Positions 1-9,497 of a stretch of DNA of 64,000 bases are shown piece by piece. Under the pieces are notes generated by a model, which worked only from the letters and a program-made list of their open reading frames with translations, was not told where the DNA came from and searched no databases. Origin of the DNA: JAVJRN01 sp040218415 (GTDB lineage: Bacteria; Bacteroidota; Bacteroidia; Cytophagales; Cyclobacteriaceae); assembly GCA_040218415.1 (NCBI GenBank), contig JAVJRN010000072.1:62001-126000 (forward strand), written 5' to 3'. Both the position numbers and the translations under genes were made by a program. Every line of letters begins with the position of its first letter. The first letter of the stretch is position 1.

Positions 1-312
1 ATAAGTAATCGTAATTAATGACAGACGTCCATTATCATAACTGTAATTATAATTAGCCACAAAGTCAGGACGTGTAATGTCGAAGTAATAGGTCATCTTT
101 TTTAAACTCGAATCAGTATTGTATTCATATATACATTCTGAAACTTTTTGACCTACATTCCACGGTTCAGTAATTTTCATTTTACTTAATAGTTGTCTAA
201 TTGGTTCTACTCTAGGGGTTTGTGGTTCTGAATCTTCACTGCACGAAAACAAGGTAATTATAAAAAGGCCGGTGAAAATGTAGTTCAGGACAGATTCTCT
301 TGATGATAGCAT
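1..312 (-). CDS. Lipoprotein, C-terminus cut by window edge
   Basis: Open frame of 104 codons from an ATG at 312 running leftward off the window. The N-terminus has a hydrophobic stretch ending in a lipobox-like LFSC before acidic residues, so it is probably a lipoprotein of the outer membrane or periplasm. The visible mature part is rich in tyrosine, asparagine and aspartate (YNYSYDNGRL near the edge), which resembles the YD/beta-strand repeats of many Bacteroidota lipoproteins. The family cannot be named from this fragment. It is separated from the next leftward operon by about 200 bases that include a candidate terminator. Confidence 0.7.
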   Translation of the reverse strand, partial: MLSSRESVLNYIFTGLFIITLFSCSEDSEPQTPRVEPIRQLLSKMKITEPWNVGQKVSECIYEYNTDSSLKKMTYYFDITRPDFVANYNYSYDNGRLSLITITY

Positions 313-412
313 GAGCAAATTAGATTTTTCACTAAATAAGTTAAAAATTTGCAATTAGTTGAATGTTCATTCTTGTTAATCTATGATCCCTCAATATTGG
401 ATTCTTGTTTTA

Positions 413-493
413 TAAAAAGAGGCTGATTAAATACAGTGCGTTAACCAATTTGAAAAAATGACGATTAGCAATGCATATTTTTAATTCAGCCTC
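413..493 (-). terminator. Candidate rho-independent terminator of the M1 peptidase/ABC operon
   Basis: On the minus strand the arm GAGGCTGA (486-493) is followed after a long loop by TCAGCCTC (419-426) and then a T-rich run. It sits just downstream of the aminopeptidase stop. The loop of nearly 60 bases is large, so confidence is limited. Confidence 0.4.
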
Positions 494-521
494 CCTGTAG
501 TCGAATTCACTTTGATGATTT

Positions 522-3500
522 TTACACAGATTCCTCCTCCTTCTCACTCACATCCTTCGCGTTATCCTTCGGATTTCTATCTATCAGTTTGTTGATAGGA
601 TCGATACCCGCTTTGGTTGGCTTAGCGCCTACAGTCAAAATGAAGTCATTTTCAGCTTGACTTATCTTATGCTTTTGTAAGTAGATCAGACTGTCTTTGC
701 CATCGCTTCCCTCCGTGAATACACCAATATCTATCCAGTCTTTCAGGATTTGCTCTTCCTCATTACCCAAGCTGTCTGCTTGATATTTGATCGTGTTTAC
801 AGAGAGATTCACCACGTATTCATTGTCTGAAACCTTCTCGTATTCCGCTTCAGTGGTTTTGTTTTCAAACAAAGTAATTGTCTCAAACATATCTGTGATG
901 ATATACTGCAAGCTATCAGGAGTCACTTCACGGTAGTATTTGATCAAATCCTTAGAAGTAGGATAGGGTGCATCTTTGAAGGCAAACTCCTGATTGAAGC
1001 GAGCTAGCGCAGCATTCACACTATCCTCTCCTATATAGTCTTGGAGTGCATACATTACGATCGCACCTTTTCGGTAGTGGATATATCCTTGGCTCTCTAC
1101 TTGGTAGAGCGGCTGCTCTTTCTTCTGCTCAAAGGTTCTTCCTGTTAGATAGGTGTTCAGTTCAAATTTTAAGAATTCCTTGATGATTTCTGCAGGAAAT
1201 TTCTGCTTCATCACCATAAGCGCAGAGTATTGCGAAAGCGTCTCTGAGAGCATCGCATTTCCTTTCACTCCAGCTTCGGTAACCTGATGTCCCCACCACT
1301 GGTGCGCCACTTCGTGAGCAGTCACATAGAAGGGTAGGTCTACATTGTTCGTCTTGATGTTTTGGATAAATCCAATACCTTCAGAGAACGGAACCGTGTT
1401 AGCATATGACTGAGCAAAAGACTGATACCTCGGAAATTCCATAATCCTCAGTTGTGTAAACTGATAAGGGCTGAAGTTCTCAGAGTAGTAAGACAAGGCT
1501 TCTTTCATCCCTGCCATCATGCGATCTAGGTTGTACTGATGACCCTTGTGATAGTAGATTTCCAAAGAAACCTCGGGAAGAGAATCTACCAGCGGCTGCC
1601 AGGTGTCTTTCATTACTTCATACTCCGCAGAGACGATCGAGTAGAAATTGACCATCGGTGTGTTCATCTTGTAGTGATAGTACGTCCTGTCGTCTTCAGT
1701 CCATTTCTTCTGAAGATAGCCCGGCGCTATCGCGATTTGGTTCTCAGCTGTGCTGATGATCACTTCAAAGCTGATTTTATCAGCGTCATCTCCGAAGAGA
1801 CTATTGGCAACCCCTCTTGGGTCATCAGTCTCCATCATGCGCTCTTTCACCTCTAGGTCTTGCTCTTTCCTATCGTCATCACTTCCGAGCTCAAAGCCGT
1901 CATTATAGCCAAGACTCGGGAAGTATCCTGAGTTGTTAAAAAAAGTACCATTGTAAACCACATCATTGTTTGATCCACCTTCTTTAAACCCTTCTGTGGT
2001 AAATACTACATCAAAGTTCATCTTGATAGAATCTCCCGGAAACAGCGGCTCTTCCAAAGCGAAGACCGTATATCTGAAATCTGTGTAGGCCGTGTCGATC
2101 TCATAAGCCGAAGCAAAATCGAGTTTGGTGGTCACATCCGTATTTGGTGATTCTTGGATGTGAATATTGGCTATGGTATCCTGCGTTTTGTTTTTCAAAA
2201 TGTAATAACCCGAAGCGGTAAAATCTCTCGATTTCGGATAAATATCTACTTCAAGATAAGTATCGATGATTTTAGGTTGAGACATGAACTCATACTTCTT
2301 GAGTATACGCTCAAAAAGTGCCTGCTGCTCCTTTCGATCATCGGAGTTTTGATACTCGTTCAGCACGTTGGTATTGTAGTAGATGTATCCACCACTTGCA
2401 GAAAAAACGACCAGCGCAAATACGATTGACAAGATAGCTTGAGGGTTAAGTCTGTTTTTTCCCAATTTCATCCTAATGAGGAAACTAGAATCAATACCCC
2501 TTATGGTAAATAATATAGCTGTCGCATAAAGGATGGCGCCAAATCCAAACCAGTAGATATTGAACCATGAGAAGGGTGTCACATAATGTCCGTGTTGGTT
2601 CATTTCAGAGTATTGTCCCAGAGACGCTCTTGCGAAATAAAACATCGAGTGCTCCACACCCAATTCACTCATCACGATGAATGAAATGTAAAAAGTGAAC
2701 ATCAAACCAAATCCAACAAACTTATGATTTACAATAGCTTGAATAAACAATCCTAGAATCAGATAGAGTACCATCACAGCAAGTGTGTCTCCATAGAGAT
2801 CGGTGAAGTAAAGACTCCACTCGATTATTGGATACCCCTTAATGAGCTGTAGTGCAACCCCAGTAAACATCAGTGCAGTCAATAGAAAAACACTCATCAG
2901 CACCATACCGAGAAACTTACTCGCCAGACTGATATAATTCTGAAAAGGAAGCGCATCGTAGATGAGATTCATCTTAATATCTCGCTCTTTCCATACGATC
3001 TCTCCAGTGTAGAAGACCGTGATGATGATAAAGAAAAGGTTAAATACGCCGATCATGCTCACGGCCCTGCTGCTTGTCATATAAACCTCAATATCGTAAC
3101 CGCCAGTACCACCCACGAATGCTAGCACTAGCACAAAGGCAACACCAGCAAGCGTAATAAAGATAAAAGGTCCCTGCTTAATGATCCATTTGAAGTAAAA
3201 CCAAGAAAGGCTTCTTATTTGAATAAGTTGAGATTTTAGCCCGAATAGCTGGTTGACTACTGGAGTTTCTATGATATCATCTGCAATTTCACGAACAGCA
3301 CGAGAGCCAGACTTTTTGGTTTTCTTACTGGCATTGCCAGCTTGCTGAAAATTGAACTTTACATAAACGAGAATAAGAGAAAGTATCCCAATAGCGAGCC
3401 ATATGAGTCGATTGCTAAGAATATAGCCTGAAAAAGGAACCAGTTGGCTGTTTTGCTCTGACACGGTCCAATACTGGGTAGTTACCTCCAATGCTCCAAA

Positions 3501-4142
3501 CCCAAAAGGATCTAGCATAGCTGCCAGTCCTTGATTGTCTAGCTGAGACAAAAACGAACTAGCCAATAGATAACCCATGAATAGTGTAATCCCCTGAGCG
3601 TAAACTACAACCATTCGCTTACCTAATGATCCTCCCATAAAGAAGATCGCTCCGAAGATAAATAGGTTCGGTATGATGAAAGTAATGAATGGATTCCAAT
3701 AGCTCATGAAACTGAATTCCATCAATCGGTCGGCATTGTCTAGCCAAGGCCAAGGCACAGCCTGGCCCAACATGCACCCAAGGATGATACCTGAGCAGAT
3801 AAACAAAAGGGTAAGAAAAGAACCCAAGAATTTTCCACCTAAGTAGCTCAGCTTACTGGTAGGTGTAGTGAAAATCATGGAGTCAGTTTTGTGCTCGAAA
3901 TCTCGTAGCACGGGCACGCCCATCACTGCCGATGCGATGAATATTCCGAAGATCATTATCACAAGCATTACGCCCGTAATGACCAAAGGAGCATTTTCCA
4001 TCACCTTACCACCGCTTCCTCCAGCTTGGACAATATCCGTGGCTGTAGCCAAAAAGCCCATGAGTAATATGATCAGAAAATAAATGTACGTGACAGGTCT
4101 GCTGAATCGATAGTTCAGCTCAAACTTGATAAACTCTAGCAT
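522..4142 (-). CDS. ABC-2 type permease fused to M1 family aminopeptidase
   Basis: A 1206-residue fusion. Roughly residues 1-600 hold two blocks of membrane helices typical of ABC-2 permeases. From about 620 the protein becomes soluble and ends in an M1 gluzincin metallopeptidase domain. HEVAH (His943, Glu944, His947) is followed by QWWGH, and a downstream SETLSQY supplies the likely third zinc ligand, Glu967. That gives 19 residues between the second His and this Glu, against 18 in classical M1 enzymes. The ATPase gene lies 19 bases upstream, so the two form one transporter. The peptidase would sit outside the inner membrane and may cut a peptide that is exported or sensed. The substrate is unknown. 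Confidence 0.9.
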   Translation of the reverse strand: MLEFIKFELNYRFSRPVTYIYFLIILLMGFLATATDIVQAGGSGGKVMENAPLVITGVMLVIMIFGIFIASAVMGVPVLRDFEHKTDSMIFTTPTSKLSYLGGKFLGSFLTLLFICSGIILGCMLGQAVPWPWLDNADRLMEFSFMSYWNPFITFIIPNLFIFGAIFFMGGSLGKRMVVVYAQGITLFMGYLLASSFLSQLDNQGLAAMLDPFGFGALEVTTQYWTVSEQNSQLVPFSGYILSNRLIWLAIGILSLILVYVKFNFQQAGNASKKTKKSGSRAVREIADDIIETPVVNQLFGLKSQLIQIRSLSWFYFKWIIKQGPFIFITLAGVAFVLVLAFVGGTGGYDIEVYMTSSRAVSMIGVFNLFFIIITVFYTGEIVWKERDIKMNLIYDALPFQNYISLASKFLGMVLMSVFLLTALMFTGVALQLIKGYPIIEWSLYFTDLYGDTLAVMVLYLILGLFIQAIVNHKFVGFGLMFTFYISFIVMSELGVEHSMFYFARASLGQYSEMNQHGHYVTPFSWFNIYWFGFGAILYATAILFTIRGIDSSFLIRMKLGKNRLNPQAILSIVFALVVFSASGGYIYYNTNVLNEYQNSDDRKEQQALFERILKKYEFMSQPKIIDTYLEVDIYPKSRDFTASGYYILKNKTQDTIANIHIQESPNTDVTTKLDFASAYEIDTAYTDFRYTVFALEEPLFPGDSIKMNFDVVFTTEGFKEGGSNNDVVYNGTFFNNSGYFPSLGYNDGFELGSDDDRKEQDLEVKERMMETDDPRGVANSLFGDDADKISFEVIISTAENQIAIAPGYLQKKWTEDDRTYYHYKMNTPMVNFYSIVSAEYEVMKDTWQPLVDSLPEVSLEIYYHKGHQYNLDRMMAGMKEALSYYSENFSPYQFTQLRIMEFPRYQSFAQSYANTVPFSEGIGFIQNIKTNNVDLPFYVTAHEVAHQWWGHQVTEAGVKGNAMLSETLSQYSALMVMKQKFPAEIIKEFLKFELNTYLTGRTFEQKKEQPLYQVESQGYIHYRKGAIVMYALQDYIGEDSVNAALARFNQEFAFKDAPYPTSKDLIKYYREVTPDSLQYIITDMFETITLFENKTTEAEYEKVSDNEYVVNLSVNTIKYQADSLGNEEEQILKDWIDIGVFTEGSDGKDSLIYLQKHKISQAENDFILTVGAKPTKAGIDPINKLIDRNPKDNAKDVSEKEEESV

Positions 4143-4161
4143 TATGAAGTGGGTTTAGAAA

Positions 4162-5052
4162 TTAGACTGCAGCTTCAGCAGTTTGAGTGGTTTCTTTGAT
4201 TTTAGCGAAGTAGACATCTTCTAGATCAGCAACTTCCGCTGTAAATCCTTCGGGTTTTGTGTCGCTATATATATGTATATCCGGCTGTCCAGCGATCAGG
4301 CGCTCAGAGATCACATTGTATTTTTCTTTGTAGGATTCTAGTTCGTCCTTTTCGATCGTCTTGCTCCAGATTTTTCCTTCTATGCTCTTGATCGACTCAA
4401 TCGGATTACCTGTAAGCAAAACCTCTCCCTGATTGATGATGGCCATGTTGGTGCAAAGTTCTTTTACATCTTCCACGATGTGGGTGGAGAGAATGACTAC
4501 AGTATTTTCACCTAGCTCACTGAGAAGGTTCAGAAACCTGTTTCTTTCAGCAGGATCAAGACCAGCAGTTGGCTCATCCACGATGATTAATTTCGGGTCG
4601 GAGATAAGCGCCTGAGCAATCCCGAAGCGTTGCTTCATTCCCCCAGAATATCCGCCCAATCCTTTTTTTCTATGCTGCCAGAGGTTCGTTTTCTGTAAAA
4701 GAGATTTCACCAAAGCCTTACGCTCTTTCCCGTTGGTGATTCCTTTGAGTACCGCTATGTGATCCAAAAGATCCTCAGCGGATACTTTTGGGTAAACCCC
4801 AAATTCTTGAGGTAAGTATCCCAAAACCCTTCTCACTGATTCTTTATCTTCTAGTACATTGATATCGCCAAGGGTTATCGAACCCGTATCTGGCTCCTGA
4901 AGTGTAGCTATGGTTCTCATTAAAGAGGACTTGCCCGCACCATTTGGACCTAGCAGGCCAAACATCCCAACAGGGATTTCAAGTGAAACGTCTTTGAGTG
5001 CATGTACCCCATTAGGATAGGTTTTCGATAGATTTTGAATGGATAAGTTCAT
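4162..5052 (-). CDS. ABC transporter ATP-binding protein
   Basis: A 296-residue nucleotide-binding subunit of the CcmA/multidrug-export type. Visible motifs are Walker A GPNGAGKSS, signature YSGGMKQR, Walker B LIIVDEPTAGLD and the switch histidine in ILSTHIVED. The last 80 or so residues form a C-terminal domain usual for ABC-2 exporters. It precedes the permease/aminopeptidase fusion by 19 bases in the same direction and should power it at the inner membrane. Confidence 0.93.
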   Translation of the reverse strand: MNLSIQNLSKTYPNGVHALKDVSLEIPVGMFGLLGPNGAGKSSLMRTIATLQEPDTGSITLGDINVLEDKESVRRVLGYLPQEFGVYPKVSAEDLLDHIAVLKGITNGKERKALVKSLLQKTNLWQHRKKGLGGYSGGMKQRFGIAQALISDPKLIIVDEPTAGLDPAERNRFLNLLSELGENTVVILSTHIVEDVKELCTNMAIINQGEVLLTGNPIESIKSIEGKIWSKTIEKDELESYKEKYNVISERLIAGQPDIHIYSDTKPEGFTAEVADLEDVYFAKIKETTQTAEAAV

Positions 5053-5113
5053 AGTTATAGGTTTTGGTATTTATGCATTAGTGCCTCTGATTGGCTAAAT
5101 ATTACAATCTCAT

Positions 5114-6400
5114 TTAATTTTTTATCGCTTCTATTTTTAAAGCATTTACAGACGACCATTTTAAGCCTTCTGGCGTGTGTACCTGCGTTTCAATTTCCTC
5201 GTCACCATCAAATCGTAAGTTTGCAGGTATTTCCTCCGGGTCTATATCGTTGATATAATCAATGTTGTAAATCTGTTCTCCAGCGAAAAGAGACTTGTCG
5301 TTAGACTTAAAAAGGTATCTCTTTTTAATGCCTATTTGAAAATCCCACTGTACTGTATTCGGATACCATTTGTCGTTGATTTGCTGATACCTCAGTTTTT
5401 TTGTAAGATACATGTCGTTAAAACTAAACCCAAAAGCGAACAGTATGGGCTTTAAAACGAGAGGTATCACAATGTCACCATCAAAATCAATGGCAATAAT
5501 GGCGTCAGATGATTGATCAATATAGATTTTGCCTTCTTGCTTTAGGTTGTCATAGGTTCCTTTTGATTTAAAACTGATTACCATCAAGTTTCGACCGTCG
5601 TATTGAATGTCATTCTCGAATTTGTATCTATACTTTTTGAAAAGGGTACTGTCAAGAAAGTCATCCAAGTCTCGCAAAACATCCGCCTCAAGTACTTGGT
5701 CTGGTCCACCAAAATTGGCCACAATCATACCTGCGTCAAGATCATTTTCCAATGAATCTGAAACTACTTCTCCTTTTTTGGCCGCTTTTTCAGCTTTTTT
5801 TTCAGCTTTCTTATCCCTTTTATCTTTCATGAATTCTAACTCAGAGATATTCTTGGCTTTTCTTAATAGTAATAACTGATATTGGTTACTGACCGAATCC
5901 TGATAGTTACTTGTGTAGGATTTGAAATATCCCTCAGTCATGCCTAGGAAGTTTCCGTTTTCGGTGAATTTCTCGCGATAGTATGCGGTGGAATTGAATG
6001 GTTCGGTAGTATAGTTTTCAGGGAATTTTTTGACAGCTCTTTTAATATAATCTTCAGGTTCCAATGGTCTTATGACTAACTCGGCAAGTTGTATGGTTGA
6101 TGGAGATAAAACAATCAGCATATTTGAGTCAAACTTGGAAGGATCCACGGAAGTCGATTCATATCCCAAATAAGATACTCGGATAGATGAATTTTTGAAA
6201 GCTTCAGGAATGGGTAGTTCAAAATCCCCATCGCCATTGGTGATAGTTCCTAAAGCACTGTTTGGAAAACCGACGGTTGCAAAAGGTAGCGCTTCGTTAG
6301 TTGCCTTATCTAACACTCTTCCGCTGATTACGATTGATTGGCTCTGTAGTATTGTGATATTGAGTAGGAGTATTGTCCAAAAACTAAGTAATTTTTTCAT
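5114..6400 (-). CDS. Secreted CarboxypepD_reg-like domain protein
   Basis: A 428-residue protein with a signal peptide ending near LQSQS. An N-terminal carboxypeptidase-regulatory-like beta-sandwich covers about residues 23-110 (GRVLDKATNEALPFATVGFPN), the module found at the start of many Bacteroidota outer-membrane proteins. The rest is unassigned and carries a very lysine-rich segment around 195-210 (KRDKKAEKKAEKAAKKGE). It lies 61 bases upstream of the ABC ATPase gene in the same direction, so co-transcription is likely. Its function is unknown; a surface or periplasmic partner of the ABC/peptidase system is a guess from position. Confidence 0.75.
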   Translation of the reverse strand: MKKLLSFWTILLLNITILQSQSIVISGRVLDKATNEALPFATVGFPNSALGTITNGDGDFELPIPEAFKNSSIRVSYLGYESTSVDPSKFDSNMLIVLSPSTIQLAELVIRPLEPEDYIKRAVKKFPENYTTEPFNSTAYYREKFTENGNFLGMTEGYFKSYTSNYQDSVSNQYQLLLLRKAKNISELEFMKDKRDKKAEKKAEKAAKKGEVVSDSLENDLDAGMIVANFGGPDQVLEADVLRDLDDFLDSTLFKKYRYKFENDIQYDGRNLMVISFKSKGTYDNLKQEGKIYIDQSSDAIIAIDFDGDIVIPLVLKPILFAFGFSFNDMYLTKKLRYQQINDKWYPNTVQWDFQIGIKKRYLFKSNDKSLFAGEQIYNIDYINDIDPEEIPANLRFDGDEEIETQVHTPEGLKWSSVNALKIEAIKN

Positions 6401-6601
6401 TGATCAAGTCTTTTTTACTTATATGATGCGGCAAACCAACTTGAAGTTATGCAGCATTGAAAAAAAAATAGATTAAATGTTGTTAATAATCTGCAATCAA
6501 GTGCAAATAATCTATGACCGGCCTCATCGATTATTTTGAGCTGGAGGTAGATTAAATGGTGTAGTTCGCAGATTGTGTCTTTAAGGGGTTAAATACTAGG
6601 A

Positions 6602-6609
6602 TATATTTG
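6602..6609 (+). promoter_or_regulatory. -7 element (TATATTTG) before the LytS-like kinase
   Basis: Exact match to the Bacteroidota -7 consensus TAnnTTTG, ending 4 bases before the ATG at 6614. If used, transcription would begin at or next to the start codon, giving a leaderless or nearly leaderless mRNA. A -33 TTG at the usual distance is not clear. Confidence 0.35.
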
Positions 6610-6613
6610 GCAT

Positions 6614-7693
6614 ATGAGTTTAATCGATTTAACAACAAAAGAGAGTCGCCCACTGAAGCTGGGTCTTCAAGTAATCTATTGGTCGGTACTTGTGGTAGTT
6701 ACGGGATTGTTGATCAGTTTTAATCAAGAAGAGCCATTTAGCTTCTACATCAAATGGGCTTTGGTTGCCTTCTCTTTTAAAATGGCCATTTTCTACAGCT
6801 ACTTTTACATACTCATTCCAAAGTGGCTTTATCGTTCTACATGGAAGTTTGTTTTAGTCACTGTCCTACTTTTTATTATTTATCCTGTGGCCAAAATATT
6901 TATTGATCAGCTATTGGGGCTTGATTCTATTCAAAGTGTAGCCATGGATTTTGAGGGAAATGGAGATCAAATAACCCCAGAAGCAACCAAGTACTTGCAG
7001 GAATGGCTGAGACGTGCACTGACTGTATTTTTAAATATTGTGATGGCGTTTTTTATCAGGTTCACAGTGGATTGGTTTAAAAATGTGCGTATCAGACAAC
7101 AAATGGAGACGCAGCAGTTGAAAAGTGAATTGGCGATGTTGCGCAATCAGGTCAACCCTCATTTTCTATTCAACACGTTGAATAATATTGATGCAATGGT
7201 GTATAAAGTAAGTGCCGAGGCGTCTGAGGCTATCATGAAACTTTCTGGAATCATGAGATATATGTTGTACGAGAGTAATGTGGATTATGTGCCTTTGAAA
7301 AAGGAAATGGACTATATCGACAGCTATTTCGAATTACAGAGAATGCGCATAAAAAATAAAACTGCACTATCATTTCACTCAAATATTGGGAATTATCAAC
7401 TCAAAATAGCGCCCATGATTTTTATTCCTTTTGTTGAAAATGCGTTTAAACATGCAGATTTCAATGATCTTTTTATTAGCTGTCATTTAACTTCCAGTGA
7501 TCATGAGGTTGTTTTTGAAATGAAAAATAGTGTGCCATCAAAGTCACTTCAGAAAGATGAAACGGGTGGTATTGGCTTAGCCAATGTGCAAAGAAGATTG
7601 GCCTTGATTTATCCTGAAAAGCACCATTTGGAGATAGCGGAGGAAGGAAGTATGTATAAAGTTTTACTTAAAATATCAGTACATGAAGATTAG
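6614..7693 (+). CDS. LytS-type sensor histidine kinase
   Basis: A 359-residue membrane kinase. Four hydrophobic helices fill about residues 15-155. A short coiled linker follows, then the His_kinase (PF06580) motif LRNQVNPHFLFNTLNNI with the phosphoacceptor histidine. The C-terminal ATPase domain shows FVENAFKHA (N box) and GGIGLANVQRRL (G box). It overlaps the downstream LytTR regulator by 11 bases, so the two form a two-component pair. There is no extracytoplasmic domain of any size, so the signal is probably sensed in the membrane. The divergent ABC/peptidase operon is a plausible target but this is not shown. Confidence 0.93.
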   Translation: MSLIDLTTKESRPLKLGLQVIYWSVLVVVTGLLISFNQEEPFSFYIKWALVAFSFKMAIFYSYFYILIPKWLYRSTWKFVLVTVLLFIIYPVAKIFIDQLLGLDSIQSVAMDFEGNGDQITPEATKYLQEWLRRALTVFLNIVMAFFIRFTVDWFKNVRIRQQMETQQLKSELAMLRNQVNPHFLFNTLNNIDAMVYKVSAEASEAIMKLSGIMRYMLYESNVDYVPLKKEMDYIDSYFELQRMRIKNKTALSFHSNIGNYQLKIAPMIFIPFVENAFKHADFNDLFISCHLTSSDHEVVFEMKNSVPSKSLQKDETGGIGLANVQRRLALIYPEKHHLEIAEEGSMYKVLLKISVHED

Positions 7694-8393
7694 TTGTATC
7701 ACAGTGGATGATGAGCCTTTGGCACTTGGCAAGATTGTAGACTACATTGGTCAAGTTCCTTATTTAGAGTTGAAAGGGCAGTTTGAAAATGGCCTGGAGG
7801 CATTGACTTTTTTACAGGAAAATGAGGTTGACTTACTTTTTCTCGACATTCAAATGCCACAAATTCTCGGAACTCAACTGCTTCAAATCATCAATAAAAA
7901 GCCTCAGGTTGTTTTCACAACTGCTTATAGCGAATATGCGATTGAGGGCTTTAACTTGGATGTGGTTGATTATTTATTAAAACCAATTTCTTTTGGTCGC
8001 TTTTTGCAAGCAACCCAAAAGGTGCTAGACAGAAGAGGTAAAACACCAGCAAAAAAGTCTGTTGAGGCTGATGTGACTAAGTCTGATTACTTTTTTGTAA
8101 AAACAGAAACGAAACTCCAAAAGGTGAAATTCAATGATATATTGTATGTCGAGGGTTTGCGCGACTACTTGAGTATTTACACGAAGACTGAGAGAATCCT
8201 TACGCTCCAAAATTTCAATGAACTGCTGAATAAGCTTCCGCCTTATTTTGTAAGAGTGCATAAATCCTTCGTGATTTCAATTCATCAAATAGATCAAATT
8301 GAAAAGAACAGAGTATTGATCGGCGAAAAGTATATTTCGATAGGCGAAACATACAAGAAGGCCTTTATGGATAGTATTGATGCTTATTCGTAG
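7683..8393 (+). CDS. LytTR family response regulator
   Basis: A 236-residue two-domain regulator. The receiver domain (about 1-120) contains the acidic pocket VDDEP, the phospho-accepting aspartate in LLFLDIQMP, and the conserved lysine in DYLLKPIS. The C-terminal LytTR DNA-binding domain (about 135-236) shows the typical ILYVEGLRDYLSIYT and FVRVHKSFVISI segments. It is translated from a start inside the end of the kinase gene and is the cognate partner of that kinase. Confidence 0.94.
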   Translation: MKISCITVDDEPLALGKIVDYIGQVPYLELKGQFENGLEALTFLQENEVDLLFLDIQMPQILGTQLLQIINKKPQVVFTTAYSEYAIEGFNLDVVDYLLKPISFGRFLQATQKVLDRRGKTPAKKSVEADVTKSDYFFVKTETKLQKVKFNDILYVEGLRDYLSIYTKTERILTLQNFNELLNKLPPYFVRVHKSFVISIHQIDQIEKNRVLIGEKYISIGETYKKAFMDSIDAYS

Positions 8394-8422
8394 TTGAAAA
8401 TAGATATCTTACGGTGAATCCT

Positions 8423-8447
8423 AATTCCTGTCCAATCAGGAATTTTT
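8423..8447 (+). terminator. Rho-independent terminator after the LytTR regulator
   Basis: AATTCCTG and CAGGAATT form an 8-bp stem around a 6-base loop, followed by T residues, 30 bases after the regulator stop codon. Confidence 0.65.
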
Positions 8448-8531
8448 CAAGGACTTTTAAATTGAAGAATTACATTAGTCGGTCTGCTGATCTCTTATGT
8501 CATCGTTTTTCCTATGCGAGGGGGGAAAAAC

Positions 8532-9497
8532 CTACTTATCCAAAAGGTTCGCAAGCAACTTAGCTATCGAATTAAATTCCTGACTTTCAAAAAACCAATG
8601 ACCGTTTTTTATTTCAATTTTTAATTCACCATTATCCACTATCTGAAAACCATTTCTTTTTAGCGCTTGTTCTGTCCAGAATTTTTCTTTTTCAGGTCCA
8701 ATAACGGTTACTTCCTTTCCTTTTTGCTTGATGTTGACCACTCCATGAATCATGTCATAGCCATAGTCTTTTAAGTAGAGTGTTTGCTCCAAACTGCCAT
8801 CAAGAATGAGATCTTCTGGCGTGCCAATTTTGGCAGATTCATTAAAGTTGAAAAGCCAAAGCGTATCAGAAAGCTGTGTGCTAATTTGCATATCGTGGGT
8901 GGATATAAGAATGGATTTTCCTTGTTTGGCAATTTTCCGTAGAAGCATCATGACTTCAATTTTATTGTGTAAGTCAAGGTGAGCAGCAGGTTCATCCAAA
9001 AAGATCAAATCAGTTTCTTGCGCCAGCGCCCGGGCTATCATCACCTTTTGTAGCTGGCCATCACTGAGTTGATACAGTTTTTTTTCGGCCAGATAGTTGG
9101 TATTGGTTTCTGTGATGGCCCATTCTATGACTTCTTTGTCTTTAGCGGTGAGTAAGCCAATCCAGTTGGAATAGGGATGTCGCCCAAGAGCGACCAATTC
9201 GAGTACTGAGATGTTGAATGAAAACGGCTTTTCTGTTAAAACTAAGCTCAATTGTTTGCTTAAGCTTTGTGGAGTCAGCTGGCTTAAAGGCTTGTTTGAA
9301 TAAAATATGTCTCCTCCCAAAGGTTCCAATAACCCAGAAATGGTTTTGATAAAAGTCGTTTTCCCTACGCCATTTTGTCCCATAAGTGAGACAATGTCTC
9401 CCGCTTGAATCGTAAGGTTGAGTTCTTTTTGTAAGACTTTATTCCCAGTTTTATCTCTGTAGCCGATCGATAAATTTTTGGTTTGAAAAAGGCTCAT
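8532..9497 (-). CDS. FecE/BtuD-type ABC transporter ATPase (probable cobalamin uptake)
   Basis: A 321-residue ATPase of the iron-siderophore/B12 uptake class. It carries Walker A GQNGVGKTT, a slightly unusual signature LSDGQLQK (Asp in place of the first Gly of LSGGQ), Walker B LIFLDEPAAHLD and switch STHD. About 90 extra residues follow the ATPase core, with no recognisable domain. The start overlaps the permease stop by 4 bases and the permease overlaps the binding protein, so the three form one tight operon. The neighbouring riboswitch-controlled BtuB-like receptor points to cobalamin rather than heme or siderophore. Confidence 0.88.
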   Translation of the reverse strand: MSLFQTKNLSIGYRDKTGNKVLQKELNLTIQAGDIVSLMGQNGVGKTTFIKTISGLLEPLGGDIFYSNKPLSQLTPQSLSKQLSLVLTEKPFSFNISVLELVALGRHPYSNWIGLLTAKDKEVIEWAITETNTNYLAEKKLYQLSDGQLQKVMIARALAQETDLIFLDEPAAHLDLHNKIEVMMLLRKIAKQGKSILISTHDMQISTQLSDTLWLFNFNESAKIGTPEDLILDGSLEQTLYLKDYGYDMIHGVVNIKQKGKEVTVIGPEKEKFWTEQALKRNGFQIVDNGELKIEIKNGHWFFESQEFNSIAKLLANLLDK

